Positions 1 to 10,918 of a stretch of 64,000 nt of DNA are shown piece after piece. The number at the start of each line of letters is the position of its first letter. Positions within the stretch are counted from its first letter, which is position 1. Location: assembly GCA_002840765.1 (NCBI GenBank), contig PHCE01000001.1:124001-188000 (forward strand), read 5' to 3'. The translations under genes were made by a program, and so were the position numbers. The notes beneath the pieces are model-generated. The model worked only from the letters and a program-made list of their open reading frames with translations. It had not been told where the DNA came from and did no database searches. Source of the DNA: Betaproteobacteria bacterium HGW-Betaproteobacteria-7 (GTDB taxonomy: Bacteria > Pseudomonadota > Gammaproteobacteria > Burkholderiales > Rhodocyclaceae).

Positions 1-527
1 GCAAGGTCGATTTCCCGATGATTGCCCAGATAGCGGGCGAACGCCCAGATTGGCATTGGGTGCTAGTTGGCCGAATTGAAAGGCAGGAGCTTGAAAACGA
101 CCCGGAACTATCCGAGGCGTTTCATGCATGCAGGACGAAGACCAACGTTCATCTTCTTGGGCAAAAACACCGCAGCGAAATTCCCGCCTACGTGGGCAAC
201 ATGGACATCAACACCATGTGTTATCGCCACGGCGGCACCGGATGGTGGAATGCGGTATCTCCATTGAAACTCCACGAATACTTCAGCAGTGGCCAACCAG
301 TGATTTCCGCTCCTGTCCCAGCGGTCATGACCTTCTCGGAGTTATTGGAGGTTGCCGAATCTCCTCAGGACTGGATTGACCACCTGACTCAGTTATTGAA
401 AGAACCGGATTCTCGTACGGCAGCCCGGGTGAATGTAGCGTTGAAGAACTCCTGGAATAATCGCGTCGACGTTTATGAGAAATGGCTGGAAGAAATGCAG
501 CTAACAGCCATAGGCACAACTGGGTGA
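1..527 (+). CDS. glycosyltransferase, C-terminal part (gene begins upstream of window)
   Basis: Frame is open to the window edge ([23 protein letters not shown]...); GT-B C-terminal-like motif and following EPS gene cluster. Confidence 0.7.
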   Translation, partial: KVDFPMIAQIAGERPDWHWVLVGRIERQELENDPELSEAFHACRTKTNVHLLGQKHRSEIPAYVGNMDINTMCYRHGGTGWWNAVSPLKLHEYFSSGQPVISAPVPAVMTFSELLEVAESPQDWIDHLTQLLKEPDSRTAARVNVALKNSWNNRVDVYEKWLEEMQLTAIGTTG

Positions 528-531
528 AAAG

Positions 532-1542
532 ATGAGAAATTATTTCGAGACCAAACGAGTTCTTGTCACTGGTGGCGCAGGATTTCTCGGCTCACACCTG
601 ATTGATCGGCTACTCGCCCGTGGCGATGAGGTTGTTTGTATCGACAACCTGTTCACCGGTTCAAAACGCAATATTTACCATCTGCACAACCACCCCAGAT
701 TCGAGTTCATTCGTCATGACGTAACGTTCCCAATTTATCTTGAGGTCGACCAGATCTTCAACTTGGCTTGCCCCGCATCTCCTATTCACTACCAGCACGA
801 TCCGGTACAAACCACGAAGACCAGCGTCCACGGTGCCATCAACATGCTTGGGCTCGCCAAACGACTGCGCGCACGAATACTCCAGGCCAGCACCAGCGAA
901 GTTTACGGCGACCCATCGATTCACCCACAAAAGGAAGACTATTGGGGCAACGTCAATCCCATCGGCCCGCGTAGCTGCTACGACGAAGGCAAGCGATGCG
1001 CCGAGACCCTATTCTTCGACTACCACCGCCAGCATCGCCTGGATATCCGTGTTGCACGCATCTTCAACACCTACGGTCCGCGGATGCATGCCAACGACGG
1101 ACGTGTGGTCAGCAATTTCATTGTTCAAGCGCTCAAGGACGAAGACATCACTTTGTACGGTGATGGGCAGCAGACACGCAGCTTCTGCTATGTCGACGAC
1201 CTGATCGAGGGGTTTCTGCGCTTCATGGACAAGGAATCAGCCGATCCCGACCAGATGGCTTTACCCGGGCCAATCAACCTGGGCAATCCCAACGAGTTCA
1301 CCATCCGCCAGCTTGCCGAGCACGTCATCGCTCTGACTGGCTCGGCATCCCGGTTGATCTTCAAACCCCTACCGGAGGACGACCCCCGCCAACGGCAGCC
1401 CGATATCGCGCTTGCCCAGGAGTATCTCGGATGGGAACCCAAGGTGCAGCTTGACGAAGGGCTGGGCAAGACGATCGCTTATTTCGACGCCCTGCTGACC
1501 TCCGGGAGCGAAAGCCCCGAGAATTCTATCGGCATCAATTGA
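532..1542 (+). CDS. NAD-dependent epimerase/dehydratase, UDP-glucuronate decarboxylase (UXS)-like
   Basis: Rossmann [13 protein letters not shown]-like [27 protein letters not shown] catalytic motif. Confidence 0.88.
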   Translation: MRNYFETKRVLVTGGAGFLGSHLIDRLLARGDEVVCIDNLFTGSKRNIYHLHNHPRFEFIRHDVTFPIYLEVDQIFNLACPASPIHYQHDPVQTTKTSVHGAINMLGLAKRLRARILQASTSEVYGDPSIHPQKEDYWGNVNPIGPRSCYDEGKRCAETLFFDYHRQHRLDIRVARIFNTYGPRMHANDGRVVSNFIVQALKDEDITLYGDGQQTRSFCYVDDLIEGFLRFMDKESADPDQMALPGPINLGNPNEFTIRQLAEHVIALTGSASRLIFKPLPEDDPRQRQPDIALAQEYLGWEPKVQLDEGLGKTIAYFDALLTSGSESPENSIGIN

Positions 1543-1582
1543 TCGCCCAAGCTCAGCCAGGCCAACCCCAATTAAAGCCACC

Positions 1583-2740
1583 ATGCCCAAACGCGCCAGG
1601 ATTACCTTTCTTTCTCACAATGTCTCCGGCAACTGCATGTACCGTACCGCCCTGCTGTATCGCGCGCTGGAACCCTATTTCGACGTCGACATCGTCGGTT
1701 TCGACTGGGGGGGCGGAATCTGGGCGCCGCTTCGTGACGAGAATCTGAACATCCGCCATGAACCCTACGGGAGCTGGCCGGTTTTTGTGAAATCCTCGTG
1801 GCGCATACTGAAGTCGCTGCGCGCCGATCTGGTTATCGCTTCGAAGCCCCGTCTGCCCAGCTTCGGTCTTGGCCTCCTGAACCGCCTGCTGCATGGCACT
1901 CCAGTCATCGTCGACAATGAGGATGACGAGCTGGCAATGACCCGACCGCCGAACCACATCCGCTTGCCCCAGAAAATTGCCTTCCACCTGCGCAACCCGG
2001 ATGCCCACCTGCCGACCTTGCTCTTGCATCGCCTGCTCCAGCGTGCCGATCAGGTGTTCGTCGTCTCGACCTACTTCCAAAAGATCCATGGCGGCACCAT
2101 CGTACCGCACGGACTGCCGCCCAAATCTGCACCTGCAGAAGATGAGGTAAATCGGCTGCGCATGGAACTCGGCCTCGGTGATGCCTTCGTCGTGGTGTTC
2201 GTGGGGACGCCTCGCGCTCACAAGGGCATTGTCGAAACGCTGGATGCTGCTGCTGCCAGCGATATACCCGGCATTCGTGTAGTCGTCGTCGGCGTCAGCC
2301 CGGACGATGCCTACACCAATGGTTTGTCCGAACGCTACGGGGCCCTGCTTGTGCGGATACCGCCAGTGCCCAGTACCGAGGTACCCAGTTATCTGGCACT
2401 CGGTAACGTGACGGTCCTCGCCCAGCAAGCTTCGGAAGAATCCATGGGTCAGATGCCCGCCAAACTCACCGATGCCATGCTCTCGGGCATCCCGATCATT
2501 GCCACACGCGTGTCCGACATCCCACTGTATCTGGATGGCTGCGGAATCGTACTGGACACCGCCAGCCCCGAAGCCATCGCCAAAGCGCTACGCTGGGTTC
2601 ATGCCCATCCCGCGGATGCCGGCGCACTGGGCAAGCTGGGTCAAGCGCAGGCGCACGAACGGCTGACCGATGCTGCCATTGCCAGGATCATGCTGCCACG
2701 GGTGAACCAGGTACTCGACCGTCGCAATAACTCGAACTGA
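1583..2740 (+). CDS. glycosyltransferase, GT4-like
   Basis: GT-B fold pattern (VFVGTPRAHKGI, C-terminal E-rich donor-site region); locus context. Confidence 0.75.
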   Translation: MPKRARITFLSHNVSGNCMYRTALLYRALEPYFDVDIVGFDWGGGIWAPLRDENLNIRHEPYGSWPVFVKSSWRILKSLRADLVIASKPRLPSFGLGLLNRLLHGTPVIVDNEDDELAMTRPPNHIRLPQKIAFHLRNPDAHLPTLLLHRLLQRADQVFVVSTYFQKIHGGTIVPHGLPPKSAPAEDEVNRLRMELGLGDAFVVVFVGTPRAHKGIVETLDAAAASDIPGIRVVVVGVSPDDAYTNGLSERYGALLVRIPPVPSTEVPSYLALGNVTVLAQQASEESMGQMPAKLTDAMLSGIPIIATRVSDIPLYLDGCGIVLDTASPEAIAKALRWVHAHPADAGALGKLGQAQAHERLTDAAIARIMLPRVNQVLDRRNNSN

Positions 2741-2778
2741 ACGCGGCCGAACCAAGACAACCCCCTTCCGATCACCTC

Positions 2779-4230
2779 ATGACCATCCGCAAGGCGCTCG
2801 CCTACGCCTTCACCACCCGCTATTTCGCCCTCGCCATCCAGTTTGCGGCGACGATCATCCTTGCGCGCCTGCTGACCCCAGCTGAGATCGGAATCTACTC
2901 AGTCGGCGCCGCCATAATCATGATCGCGCAAACGCTGCGCGACTTCGGCACCTCGACCTACATCATCCAGGAGCGCGAACTCTCCCGCGAGCGGCTCGCC
3001 ACAGCATTTACCGTCACCGTTATCGTCGCCTGGTCCATAGCAGCAGGACTATGGGGCATCGCCGAGCCAGCTGCCCGCTTCTACGTTGAACCTGGCGTTC
3101 GCGATGTCCTGCAGGTGATGGCGCTAAATTTCCTGCTCCTGCCGTTCGGTTCTATCAGCGCCGCCATGCTCCGCCGGGACATGAATTTTCAGGCAATTAT
3201 GTATATCGGCATAGCCAGTACGCTGGCGCACTCCGGATCAAGCGTGCTTTTCGCCTGGCTGGGCTGGGGCTTCATCAGCCTGGCCTGGGGTGCCGTATGT
3301 GGAAGCATCGTCAGCGTGCTGGGCGCCATGATCGCCAATCCGCGGAATTTCATGTTCCGCCCGACCCTGTCCGAACGGCAACGTGTACTCTCCTTCAGCC
3401 TGAAAAGCAGCATTTCCTCGATTGCGGCAGAAGCCGGCCATTCCGCCCCCGACATGGTGCTCGGCAAGACCCTGGGCATGGAGGCAACCGGCCTGTTTTC
3501 ACGGGCCATGGGCTATGTTCAGCTTTTCGAACGCCTCCTGCAGGACGTACTACGTAGTGTCATGCTGCCCTATCTGGCCGAAGCCGAACGCTCCGGTACC
3601 AACGTCTCGCAGAAACTGAAGCTAGCCCTCGACAGCATCGTCACCGTCTCGATGTTCATCATCGCGCTCACCGGCATTCTCGCCGAACCGCTGATCCTGC
3701 TGCTATTCGGTAATCAATGGCTGGCCGCTATACCGCTCGCGCAGATCCTCTGCGTCGCCATGATCCTCCGCTGCGCCGCACCGACAGTAGCAGCAGCTCT
3801 GGTGGCTAGCAGGAGGATTGACGTAGTCATGCGCGCCAGCATTGCGTCAACAATCCTGAAGTTCACCTTGCTGACACTGGGTTCGACCCAGGGTCTGATC
3901 TACGCTGCGATTGGCTATGCTGCTGCCGAGGGACTGAGTATTTGCATATTGCTGGTCGCCTGCTCACGCTGTGGCTTATTTACGCTGCGCGGATTCCTGT
4001 CTTCTTATGCTCAAGCCCTTCCCCCAACGTTTGCTGGCCTGATACCAGCCACTGTCATCATCCTGACGCTAGAAGCTAAAAAGGACCCAGCCTGGTTGCT
4101 GTTCTACCTGGGCATAACCGGGTTACTCTCTGCCGCCTGCTGGATAGGAACGCTTTACGCTACCCGTTCTCCGTTATGGCAAGAGATTATGCGAATAGCT
4201 AGCAAGCTGATCTCGCGCCGGACCGCATAA
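2779..4230 (+). CDS. lipopolysaccharide/oligosaccharide flippase (Wzx/MOP family-like)
   Basis: Polytopic membrane protein beginning KALAYAFTTRYFALAIQFAATIILARLLTPAEIGIYSVG, typical of Wzx/MOP flippases. Confidence 0.85.
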   Translation: MTIRKALAYAFTTRYFALAIQFAATIILARLLTPAEIGIYSVGAAIIMIAQTLRDFGTSTYIIQERELSRERLATAFTVTVIVAWSIAAGLWGIAEPAARFYVEPGVRDVLQVMALNFLLLPFGSISAAMLRRDMNFQAIMYIGIASTLAHSGSSVLFAWLGWGFISLAWGAVCGSIVSVLGAMIANPRNFMFRPTLSERQRVLSFSLKSSISSIAAEAGHSAPDMVLGKTLGMEATGLFSRAMGYVQLFERLLQDVLRSVMLPYLAEAERSGTNVSQKLKLALDSIVTVSMFIIALTGILAEPLILLLFGNQWLAAIPLAQILCVAMILRCAAPTVAAALVASRRIDVVMRASIASTILKFTLLTLGSTQGLIYAAIGYAAAEGLSICILLVACSRCGLFTLRGFLSSYAQALPPTFAGLIPATVIILTLEAKKDPAWLLFYLGITGLLSAACWIGTLYATRSPLWQEIMRIASKLISRRTA

Positions 4231-4445
4231 GGCTTTCTAAGCTCTTAATTGTCATCAACAGTGCTCGGAGGCACGATCCGGTTGGCCTTAATAAAAGCAC
4301 AACCTTTATTGCATGAATTCGTTACTAATACGAGAGTAACGTTTTGCTTAGCCAACTTTTAAACTTAACCTTTAGCTCTTGACTCAACAGATATACAAGA
4401 AAAACGCATAGACAACGAAAGACGAGAAATTCAGCGAGCCAAGTT

Positions 4446-5390
4446 ATGAAAAACCTGATTAATCACCTAAAAACATTTTTATTCTTCCCGATTTACACAA
4501 GAAAGAACAACCTAATCAACTTGGAAACATTAGAGAAAATCAACAATCTAGATCGCGAAATAAAGTCAAAATCAACAGAAACAAACGCCCTGATATTATC
4601 GTTATTATCCAACGACTACGGATTAAACAGAACAAAACGACAAAAAGAATTGATCGTTAGCCTTACAACACATTCACACAGAATAGAAAAAGTTGGATTA
4701 GTAATCCAATCAATAATGGATCAAACATTCAAGGCGGACAAAATAGTATTATCAATAAACAAAGAAAAATTTAACGACGAAAATATACCGAATACCCTCA
4801 AATTATTAGAGCAACGTGGACTGACCATAAATTACTGTAAAGATATTGGCCCATACACAAAGCTTGTACCTGTTTTAAAAAAATATCCGGAAAGTATTAT
4901 AGTTACTGTTGATGACGACTTAATATACCCACGCAACCTGCTGGAAACACTTTACAAGGCATACGAGGTAGAACCAAATTTCATACATTGTTTACGCATG
5001 CACTATATGAAATTCGCATCCAGTGGTGAAATTAAGCCATACATAGAGTGGGATCTATGTAGTTATATTACTAAAGCAGACGATTATGTCTTTCCGACAG
5101 GTGTAGGTGGCGTCTTATACCCGCCAAATTCTTTTGGCGACGAGGTTTTTAACGAAGATGCATTTATGAACCTATCGCCAAATGCTGATGATGTGTGGTT
5201 TAAGGCAATGAGCCTCTTGAATAACGTTTTATGCAAAAAAGTCGACTCAGACATCATGAACAACCCAGTCGTGATTAGCGGAACTGAGTTCTCCGGCCTT
5301 AAGCATGAGAATTTATACAATAACGCCAACGATGTGAAGATTGATCAAGTATTCAGCACGTATGATTTATGGAAAAAATTTAAAACCTAG
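4446..5390 (+). CDS. putative glycosyltransferase (GT-A-like), AT-rich gene
   Basis: IVSLTTHSHRIEKVGLVIQSIMDQT ... IIVTVDDDLIYP (DDD metal-binding-like motif); markedly lower GC than flanks. Confidence 0.65.
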   Translation: MKNLINHLKTFLFFPIYTRKNNLINLETLEKINNLDREIKSKSTETNALILSLLSNDYGLNRTKRQKELIVSLTTHSHRIEKVGLVIQSIMDQTFKADKIVLSINKEKFNDENIPNTLKLLEQRGLTINYCKDIGPYTKLVPVLKKYPESIIVTVDDDLIYPRNLLETLYKAYEVEPNFIHCLRMHYMKFASSGEIKPYIEWDLCSYITKADDYVFPTGVGGVLYPPNSFGDEVFNEDAFMNLSPNADDVWFKAMSLLNNVLCKKVDSDIMNNPVVISGTEFSGLKHENLYNNANDVKIDQVFSTYDLWKKFKT

Positions 5391-5459
5391 GGATTCTTTT
5401 CTCACAAGCTCATTGACCATGCCGTCATTTTCTCAAATTAGACTGCATGACGGTCACTT

Positions 5460-6485
5460 ATGCAGACTTTCCCTAACGAACCAGGCCAATTCATGAACAA
5501 GCCAATTCGTCATCAACCCTTTGCCTGCCGAATTTGTTCAAAGCGCGCCGAGTCGGAAATATTTCTACTTAGCGAGATGATGCATGGCACCCGTGAGACG
5601 TTCGAGTACGCGAAATGCAGCAACTGTGGCTGTTTACAAATCCTCGAGATTCCAGCCGATCTTGGCCGCTATTACCCGCAGGATTACTATTCAATGCAGC
5701 CGCGCGACGAACCCGATGAATACAAAGGGATAAAGCGGCTGATCGCACAATGGTACTGTCGTAGCGCCGCACTGACCCCGTCTTCAATCTTGGGACATAC
5801 AGTACGACGACTCCTTCCAATGCCAACGGATTTTGTCTCGTATGGGACTTATCTGATCGAAAGCCGCTTGCGCAGTTCAAGAGACAAAATACTCGACGTA
5901 GGCTGTGGAGCTAGCCCGAACCGGCTTGCCGCTTTTCGTCGGTGTGGCTTCCGTAACGTTGAAGGAGTTGATCCCTTCATTGAGAAAGACCATATATATG
6001 AAGGGGTGCCAGTTCTTCGGCGCACGATTGATCAATTGGAAGGAGAGTACGGCCTCGTAATGTTGCACCACTCGCTTGAGCACACCCCAGACCCAGTAGG
6101 CACGCTTCGTCACGCAGCGCGCCTACTGCGCCCAGACGGCACCTGCCTTATACGGGTTCCGGTAATGGGAACCTACTTCTGGAGGCGCTTTGGAGAGAAT
6201 TGGGTGGAACTTGATCCGCCCCGCCACTTGTACTCCTTCAGCGTTGACGCTATGCGTTTGTTGGGTGAGCAAACTGGGCTTAGGCTTTACAAAACCACTT
6301 TCGACTCTAGTGCCTGGGAAATTGCGGCAAGCATCAGATATGAAAGAGGCATCCCGTTGCGAAGTACTCAAAAGTCAACGGATGGCTTCTCTGCAACCGA
6401 ATTGTCAGAGTTCAACAAGAAAGCTCAAGAGCTGAATGACAACCAAGATGCCGGACGCGCATGCTTTTACTTTAAACGGATTTGA
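5460..6485 (+). CDS. class I SAM-dependent methyltransferase with N-terminal Cys4 zinc-finger-like domain
   Basis: CRIC...CSNCGC Cys pairs; SAM motif ILDVGCGASPNRL; LHHSLEHTPDP. Start could also be the internal Met at MNKPIRHQ. Confidence 0.78.
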   Translation: MQTFPNEPGQFMNKPIRHQPFACRICSKRAESEIFLLSEMMHGTRETFEYAKCSNCGCLQILEIPADLGRYYPQDYYSMQPRDEPDEYKGIKRLIAQWYCRSAALTPSSILGHTVRRLLPMPTDFVSYGTYLIESRLRSSRDKILDVGCGASPNRLAAFRRCGFRNVEGVDPFIEKDHIYEGVPVLRRTIDQLEGEYGLVMLHHSLEHTPDPVGTLRHAARLLRPDGTCLIRVPVMGTYFWRRFGENWVELDPPRHLYSFSVDAMRLLGEQTGLRLYKTTFDSSAWEIAASIRYERGIPLRSTQKSTDGFSATELSEFNKKAQELNDNQDAGRACFYFKRI

Positions 6486-6590
6486 TCCAGCTTGAAAACG
6501 CCTGACTACCAGTATTTATCTGAGGTCAAACCAACTATTCTGAAACACTTAAAATATAGCACTGTCCATAGCTGTTAAATAAATAATAAA

Positions 6591-8540
6591 TCAATTTTGT
6601 TTATTAATTACTTTAGAAATAATTTCCCCAAAACCAATTTTACGCATTAGCAATACTGAGGCCTCATGCGTCAGATGGCCACCATCAACATAAATCGGAT
6701 TTTTATCCATAACGTTCATGCACTTATCTTGATCACAGAGAAGCGAATCAAACGAAACAACCGATATACCAGTTTTATCTTCAATAAGTCGCAAGAAATC
6801 CAGTGTTGGACCATATGTACTTTTGTATAAATCCAACGGAATCGTACAATCGTCCAATGGCGCACCATATACAATTTTACCCTGTACTCTTCGCTCGGTA
6901 CATGTACCGATATTAAATCCACCAGCAGGTGGCGGAGCAACAATAATTACTTCCCTCCCAAGCGACCTAATCTTATCAATTGTTTCTGCCATAGCTTGAA
7001 TAACGTTCTCAAGGCTGGGCTCCTGCCTGACATAACCACCCTCCAGCCGCCGCAGACCCAACCAGTGATGTTTCCCATCTACTGATTTCAAATATTGTTT
7101 GAATGGGCTCGATATCACCACGACACGAATCGATTTCGTGTTCTCTATGTATTGAACAATGTCAGCATTGAATTTCAAACATGATTCAGCCCATGGCTGT
7201 AAATAATAAATGTTTGATAAAGGAGCGAGATTTAAAAATGGGCCACAAGTACCGCGTGTTGCTTGAACCACTCCATGCTCCCATTCTTCCGCGATACCAC
7301 TGACCAAGTGCATGGCATACGAATCCCCCCAGACCAGCACCGTTGGACTTTCCGAATCGCGACATGCCTTTCTGGGTTCGAAATCCGATTCATATACACA
7401 TTGTGAAGCAAAGCCATCATTCGGACGGCGAATATGCGCAAAATCCGGTCCGGAAACTGGAATTTGTGCAGTTACGAACGGAATCGCCATAACAATGATT
7501 GATGCGCTCACACCTACTGCGATGTTCTTGCGCGACGGATGCAACTGCAAGCGCCGAGTCGGCAACTCGACGAAACGATATAACGCCAGGCCCAGCAAAA
7601 TCCCAACCAGCAGCGTCAGGAAAGAATGCTGCAAAGGTATCGCGCCAACTGATGCATTCTTGAGAAAGGCAAATGGCGGCCAGTGCGCAAGGTACAGCGA
7701 ATATGAAACATCGCCAATCCGTGCCATCCCCCTAACCACTGCCAATTCCTTGGCGGAAGAATGATTGCGCAGAATTACGATGACGGTTGCCAGGCAGATG
7801 GCCATCGCATCCAAACCTGGATGGGGAAGCCCCGTTGGCCATACCGGAATGACAACCAGGGTGGCGATGGCTGGCCAGAATAGAACTCTGACAACTTGCT
7901 GGGCCCAATCGGAACGGAGGGGAAAAATGGCTGCCAGAGAACCAATGCCAAGCTCCCATGCTCTAGTCGGCAGCAGATAGAAGGTCCACTCCGGTTTGTG
8001 CATCAGGCCAGCCAGGCAAAGCCCCAAACTACCAACAAACAGGAACAGAAGCCCCGGCTTCCAGAAACGCCGCGGCAAAAACACCAGCAATGCCGGAAGG
8101 AAAAGATAGTACTGCTCCTCGATCGACAAGGACCAGACATGTAATAGGGGCTTGAGATCTGCAGCGCCGGCAAAGTAGCCGGACTGCATCAACAGAACGA
8201 CGTTGCCAGTAAATGTGACCGCCCCCAACATCTGGGCGGAAAAGTCGTTCAATTCCTGGGCATTCAGAAAGAATGGTGCGGCAACGGCTGTTAGAACGAA
8301 GGTCGCGTAGGCTGCCGGCAGGAGACGTTTGGCACGCCGGAAATAAAACTCAGAAAAACTGAATATGCCTTGCTCGATCTCCTTCTTTATCAGCCCAGTA
8401 ATGAGAAAACCCGAGATTACAAAAAAAACATCAACACCCAAAAAACCAGCCTTCAAGAATCCGAAGTCAGCGTGATAAATTAAGACCAACGATACGGCGA
8501 ACCCGCGCAACGCTTGAATATCAGTTCTGAATTTGGTCAT
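6591..8540 (-). CDS. acyltransferase_3 membrane protein with C-terminal SGNH domain (OafA/YrhL type)
   Basis: DIQALRGFAVSLVLIYHADFGFLKAGFLGVDVFFVISGFLITGLI; SIEEQYYL; C-terminal LVWGDSYAMHL and DGGHLT. Confidence 0.9.
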   Translation of the reverse strand: MTKFRTDIQALRGFAVSLVLIYHADFGFLKAGFLGVDVFFVISGFLITGLIKKEIEQGIFSFSEFYFRRAKRLLPAAYATFVLTAVAAPFFLNAQELNDFSAQMLGAVTFTGNVVLLMQSGYFAGAADLKPLLHVWSLSIEEQYYLFLPALLVFLPRRFWKPGLLFLFVGSLGLCLAGLMHKPEWTFYLLPTRAWELGIGSLAAIFPLRSDWAQQVVRVLFWPAIATLVVIPVWPTGLPHPGLDAMAICLATVIVILRNHSSAKELAVVRGMARIGDVSYSLYLAHWPPFAFLKNASVGAIPLQHSFLTLLVGILLGLALYRFVELPTRRLQLHPSRKNIAVGVSASIIVMAIPFVTAQIPVSGPDFAHIRRPNDGFASQCVYESDFEPRKACRDSESPTVLVWGDSYAMHLVSGIAEEWEHGVVQATRGTCGPFLNLAPLSNIYYLQPWAESCLKFNADIVQYIENTKSIRVVVISSPFKQYLKSVDGKHHWLGLRRLEGGYVRQEPSLENVIQAMAETIDKIRSLGREVIIVAPPPAGGFNIGTCTERRVQGKIVYGAPLDDCTIPLDLYKSTYGPTLDFLRLIEDKTGISVVSFDSLLCDQDKCMNVMDKNPIYVDGGHLTHEASVLLMRKIGFGEIISKVINKQN

Positions 8541-8594
8541 AAATTCAATCAGGCGTTAACAACAGGAAAGGCAAATAGATCTGGCAATTGAATT

Positions 8595-9548
8595 TCAACG
8601 AAAGTGCTTAGCCGCATTTTCTTCAAGCAAATGTCGCAATTTTGACAAAGTATAGGCACACGCCAAAACTAAGACCATTGACAACAAATACCCTAATGTA
8701 TTTCCGAGCTCGGGCAGTCGAACGAAAACATAGGTGTGCAGAAGATAGATCTCGAGAACACATGGCATCCACATCGCCAACGGCCCGATATAGCTCTCGC
8801 GCATAGGCACACACAGCAGGATAGCCACTGTCGCGATCGACATGGCGGCAATAAACAAAATATTGAACTGCTTGAATCCGAAAAAATTGGCCATTAGGAA
8901 AAACGACACGATCACAATCAAGGACAAGCATGCAAACAATTGCGAAGGACGCCAGTTAACTCTGCTTGCAAAAGCACCGAATCCAAAGCCAAAAACTGTT
9001 AACCAGAGCATGTAAGGTTGCGGTGCAAGAAGCTGCCCAACAAGACAAATAACTGTAAAGCAAGCAATGAATATGAAGGCTCTATTTCGGTTCGTGCAGA
9101 GAGCATTCACCAACGGATAAGCCACATAAAAAAGCAACAATACCGTCAAAAACCAGAGACCATTACCGAATGGACTGGCGTTTCGAATTCCGAACCAGTC
9201 AAGAATGCCACTTAGTCCAAACCAGGCGAAAATCGTGTGGGGATGCCATATTCCAGCTTTTTCTTGCCACAAAAAAAACAGCAATAGAAAAATATTCACA
9301 ATAAATAATGCTGGCAGCAAGCGTCGAAACTTGCTTGACCAAAACTTCCGGATGTTGAGACGTCCATGGTAACGCTCCGCCGAAAAGTATCCTGAAGAAA
9401 ATGAAAATACAAATAGTCCGATAGAAACTGGAATCCAGAGTAGCGAACCTTCAAAATAATGGCCAGTCACAACCAAAAGTATGGCCAAAAGTTTGGATAT
9501 CGAGAAATTTTCGCTGATCTGTTCTGCGAAATAATGCGCGTTTTTCAT
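8595..9548 (-). CDS. acyltransferase_3-like membrane protein
   Basis: Multiple TM segments, LLAILLVVTGHYF...FVFSFSSGYFSA...KFRRLLPALFIVNI; tandem with two other acyltransferases. Confidence 0.7.
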   Translation of the reverse strand: MKNAHYFAEQISENFSISKLLAILLVVTGHYFEGSLLWIPVSIGLFVFSFSSGYFSAERYHGRLNIRKFWSSKFRRLLPALFIVNIFLLLFFLWQEKAGIWHPHTIFAWFGLSGILDWFGIRNASPFGNGLWFLTVLLLFYVAYPLVNALCTNRNRAFIFIACFTVICLVGQLLAPQPYMLWLTVFGFGFGAFASRVNWRPSQLFACLSLIVIVSFFLMANFFGFKQFNILFIAAMSIATVAILLCVPMRESYIGPLAMWMPCVLEIYLLHTYVFVRLPELGNTLGYLLSMVLVLACAYTLSKLRHLLEENAAKHFR

Positions 9549-9669
9549 TTAACAATAATTGACTGTCACGTCGAATTCAGAAGCTCGTTTAAACATGGCT
9601 AAAATGACACAACCAGACTAAACAATAGGGTGTGGATAAAATTCCATGCGTTAGACACCTCGCTTACAT

Positions 9670-10770
9670 TTATGCCAAAGCCTTATCTTGGAGCTGTTTA
9701 TAACTCTTACTTAAAAACCTGCTTTCGACAAATAAATAGAATGGATAACAAATGAACAAAGTACCAATTATTATCAATAACCCAGATAAGAAATTATTCA
9801 CGTCAACAACTTGACGGACGAACATGTATGGCAGCTGATATAGCTTACCGTGTAATAAATATACTGAATAAGACATAGCACCCAATACCAGCCACGGCTT
9901 CAGCAACCAGTAATGAATAATATTTTCATCACCATGTATTTTGTTAAGACACTTCTCAAAACCCGAGATCACCCACAGAAACAACCCGAAGCAGACAGCA
10001 AATAAAACCACAGACGAACTGAACACCACAGAGCATATTATCAACATGCTTACAAAAACGAAGGCAGCCAATTGTGATGTCTTATTTGTCAAAAGGCTCG
10101 TGACATATATGCCATTACGGTGCATATACGCCAAAACAATACCAACCAAGAATGAAGGCCAATAATTAATAAATAGGCCATAATTTGCTTGCAGCGGCAC
10201 AAACATAACCAACAAGGAAACAATCGAAACTAGTCCAATCGCGTATTTATAGTGGCTTTTAAAAAATAGAGAAACAAAAACAACCAGATAAAACTGAAAT
10301 TCAATGGCCAGAGTCCAATAAACCGAATTTATTGCGTTAAATTCAGCCTGCAAATCGTCAGATGTTGCCCAGAAGACTTTGCTTAGCAAGAGAAAATTAG
10401 ACCACTCAATATTGCTATATTTTGAAATAAGATTCTCTGGTGTTGTGTACACACCCGATTTCAGCGAGCTTATCAACTCCAGCAGATATGGCAGAATCAA
10501 CACAACAACCACGGAAACCCAGAATGTCGGGTAGATTCTTAAAAACCTCGACCTCAGAAACACCACGGGTGAGTTTTTCTTTTCTAGATTGGATTCCGCC
10601 GAATACGTAATCACATAGCCTGATATCACAAAGAACATCGGTACACCCAAACTACCATACGCAGACAGTTGATAGACAACTGGAGACGAAATTTCAAACA
10701 GGGGTCTTACATGAAATAGAAAAACCCATAGCGCCGCTAGCCCTCTTGCAACTTCCAATAACAACACCAA
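9670..10770 (-). CDS. acyltransferase_3 family membrane protein
   Basis: LEVARGLAALWVFLFHVRPLFEI...GVPMFFVISGYVITY; RFLRIYPTFWV; SVYWTLAIEFQFYL. Confidence 0.88.
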   Translation of the reverse strand: MVLLLEVARGLAALWVFLFHVRPLFEISSPVVYQLSAYGSLGVPMFFVISGYVITYSAESNLEKKNSPVVFLRSRFLRIYPTFWVSVVVVLILPYLLELISSLKSGVYTTPENLISKYSNIEWSNFLLLSKVFWATSDDLQAEFNAINSVYWTLAIEFQFYLVVFVSLFFKSHYKYAIGLVSIVSLLVMFVPLQANYGLFINYWPSFLVGIVLAYMHRNGIYVTSLLTNKTSQLAAFVFVSMLIICSVVFSSSVVLFAVCFGLFLWVISGFEKCLNKIHGDENIIHYWLLKPWLVLGAMSYSVYLLHGKLYQLPYMFVRQVVDVNNFLSGLLIIIGTLFICYPFYLFVESRFLSKSYKQLQDKALA

Positions 10771-10918
10771 TCGATGACTCCTTGCCGTTGGAAAGGCTGA
10801 CGGTAAATCTATTAATTAAACGAAAAATTTTAGCAATTATTAAAAAATATCAAATATTCAATTCACGCTACTACTGGCATTGAATTACGGACAGTATCGA
10901 TATTAGATGGCAAGCTGA

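Noticed and set aside
1553-2428. 291-aa minus-strand ORF opposite a glycosyltransferase
   Set aside because: Shadow ORF; the plus-strand reading has family motifs and good operon spacing.
8420-9282. A8 runs in two acyltransferase genes as phase-variation tracts
   Set aside because: Only 8 bp, in AT-rich DNA, encoding conserved Phe-Phe positions; below what I would call a contingency tract.
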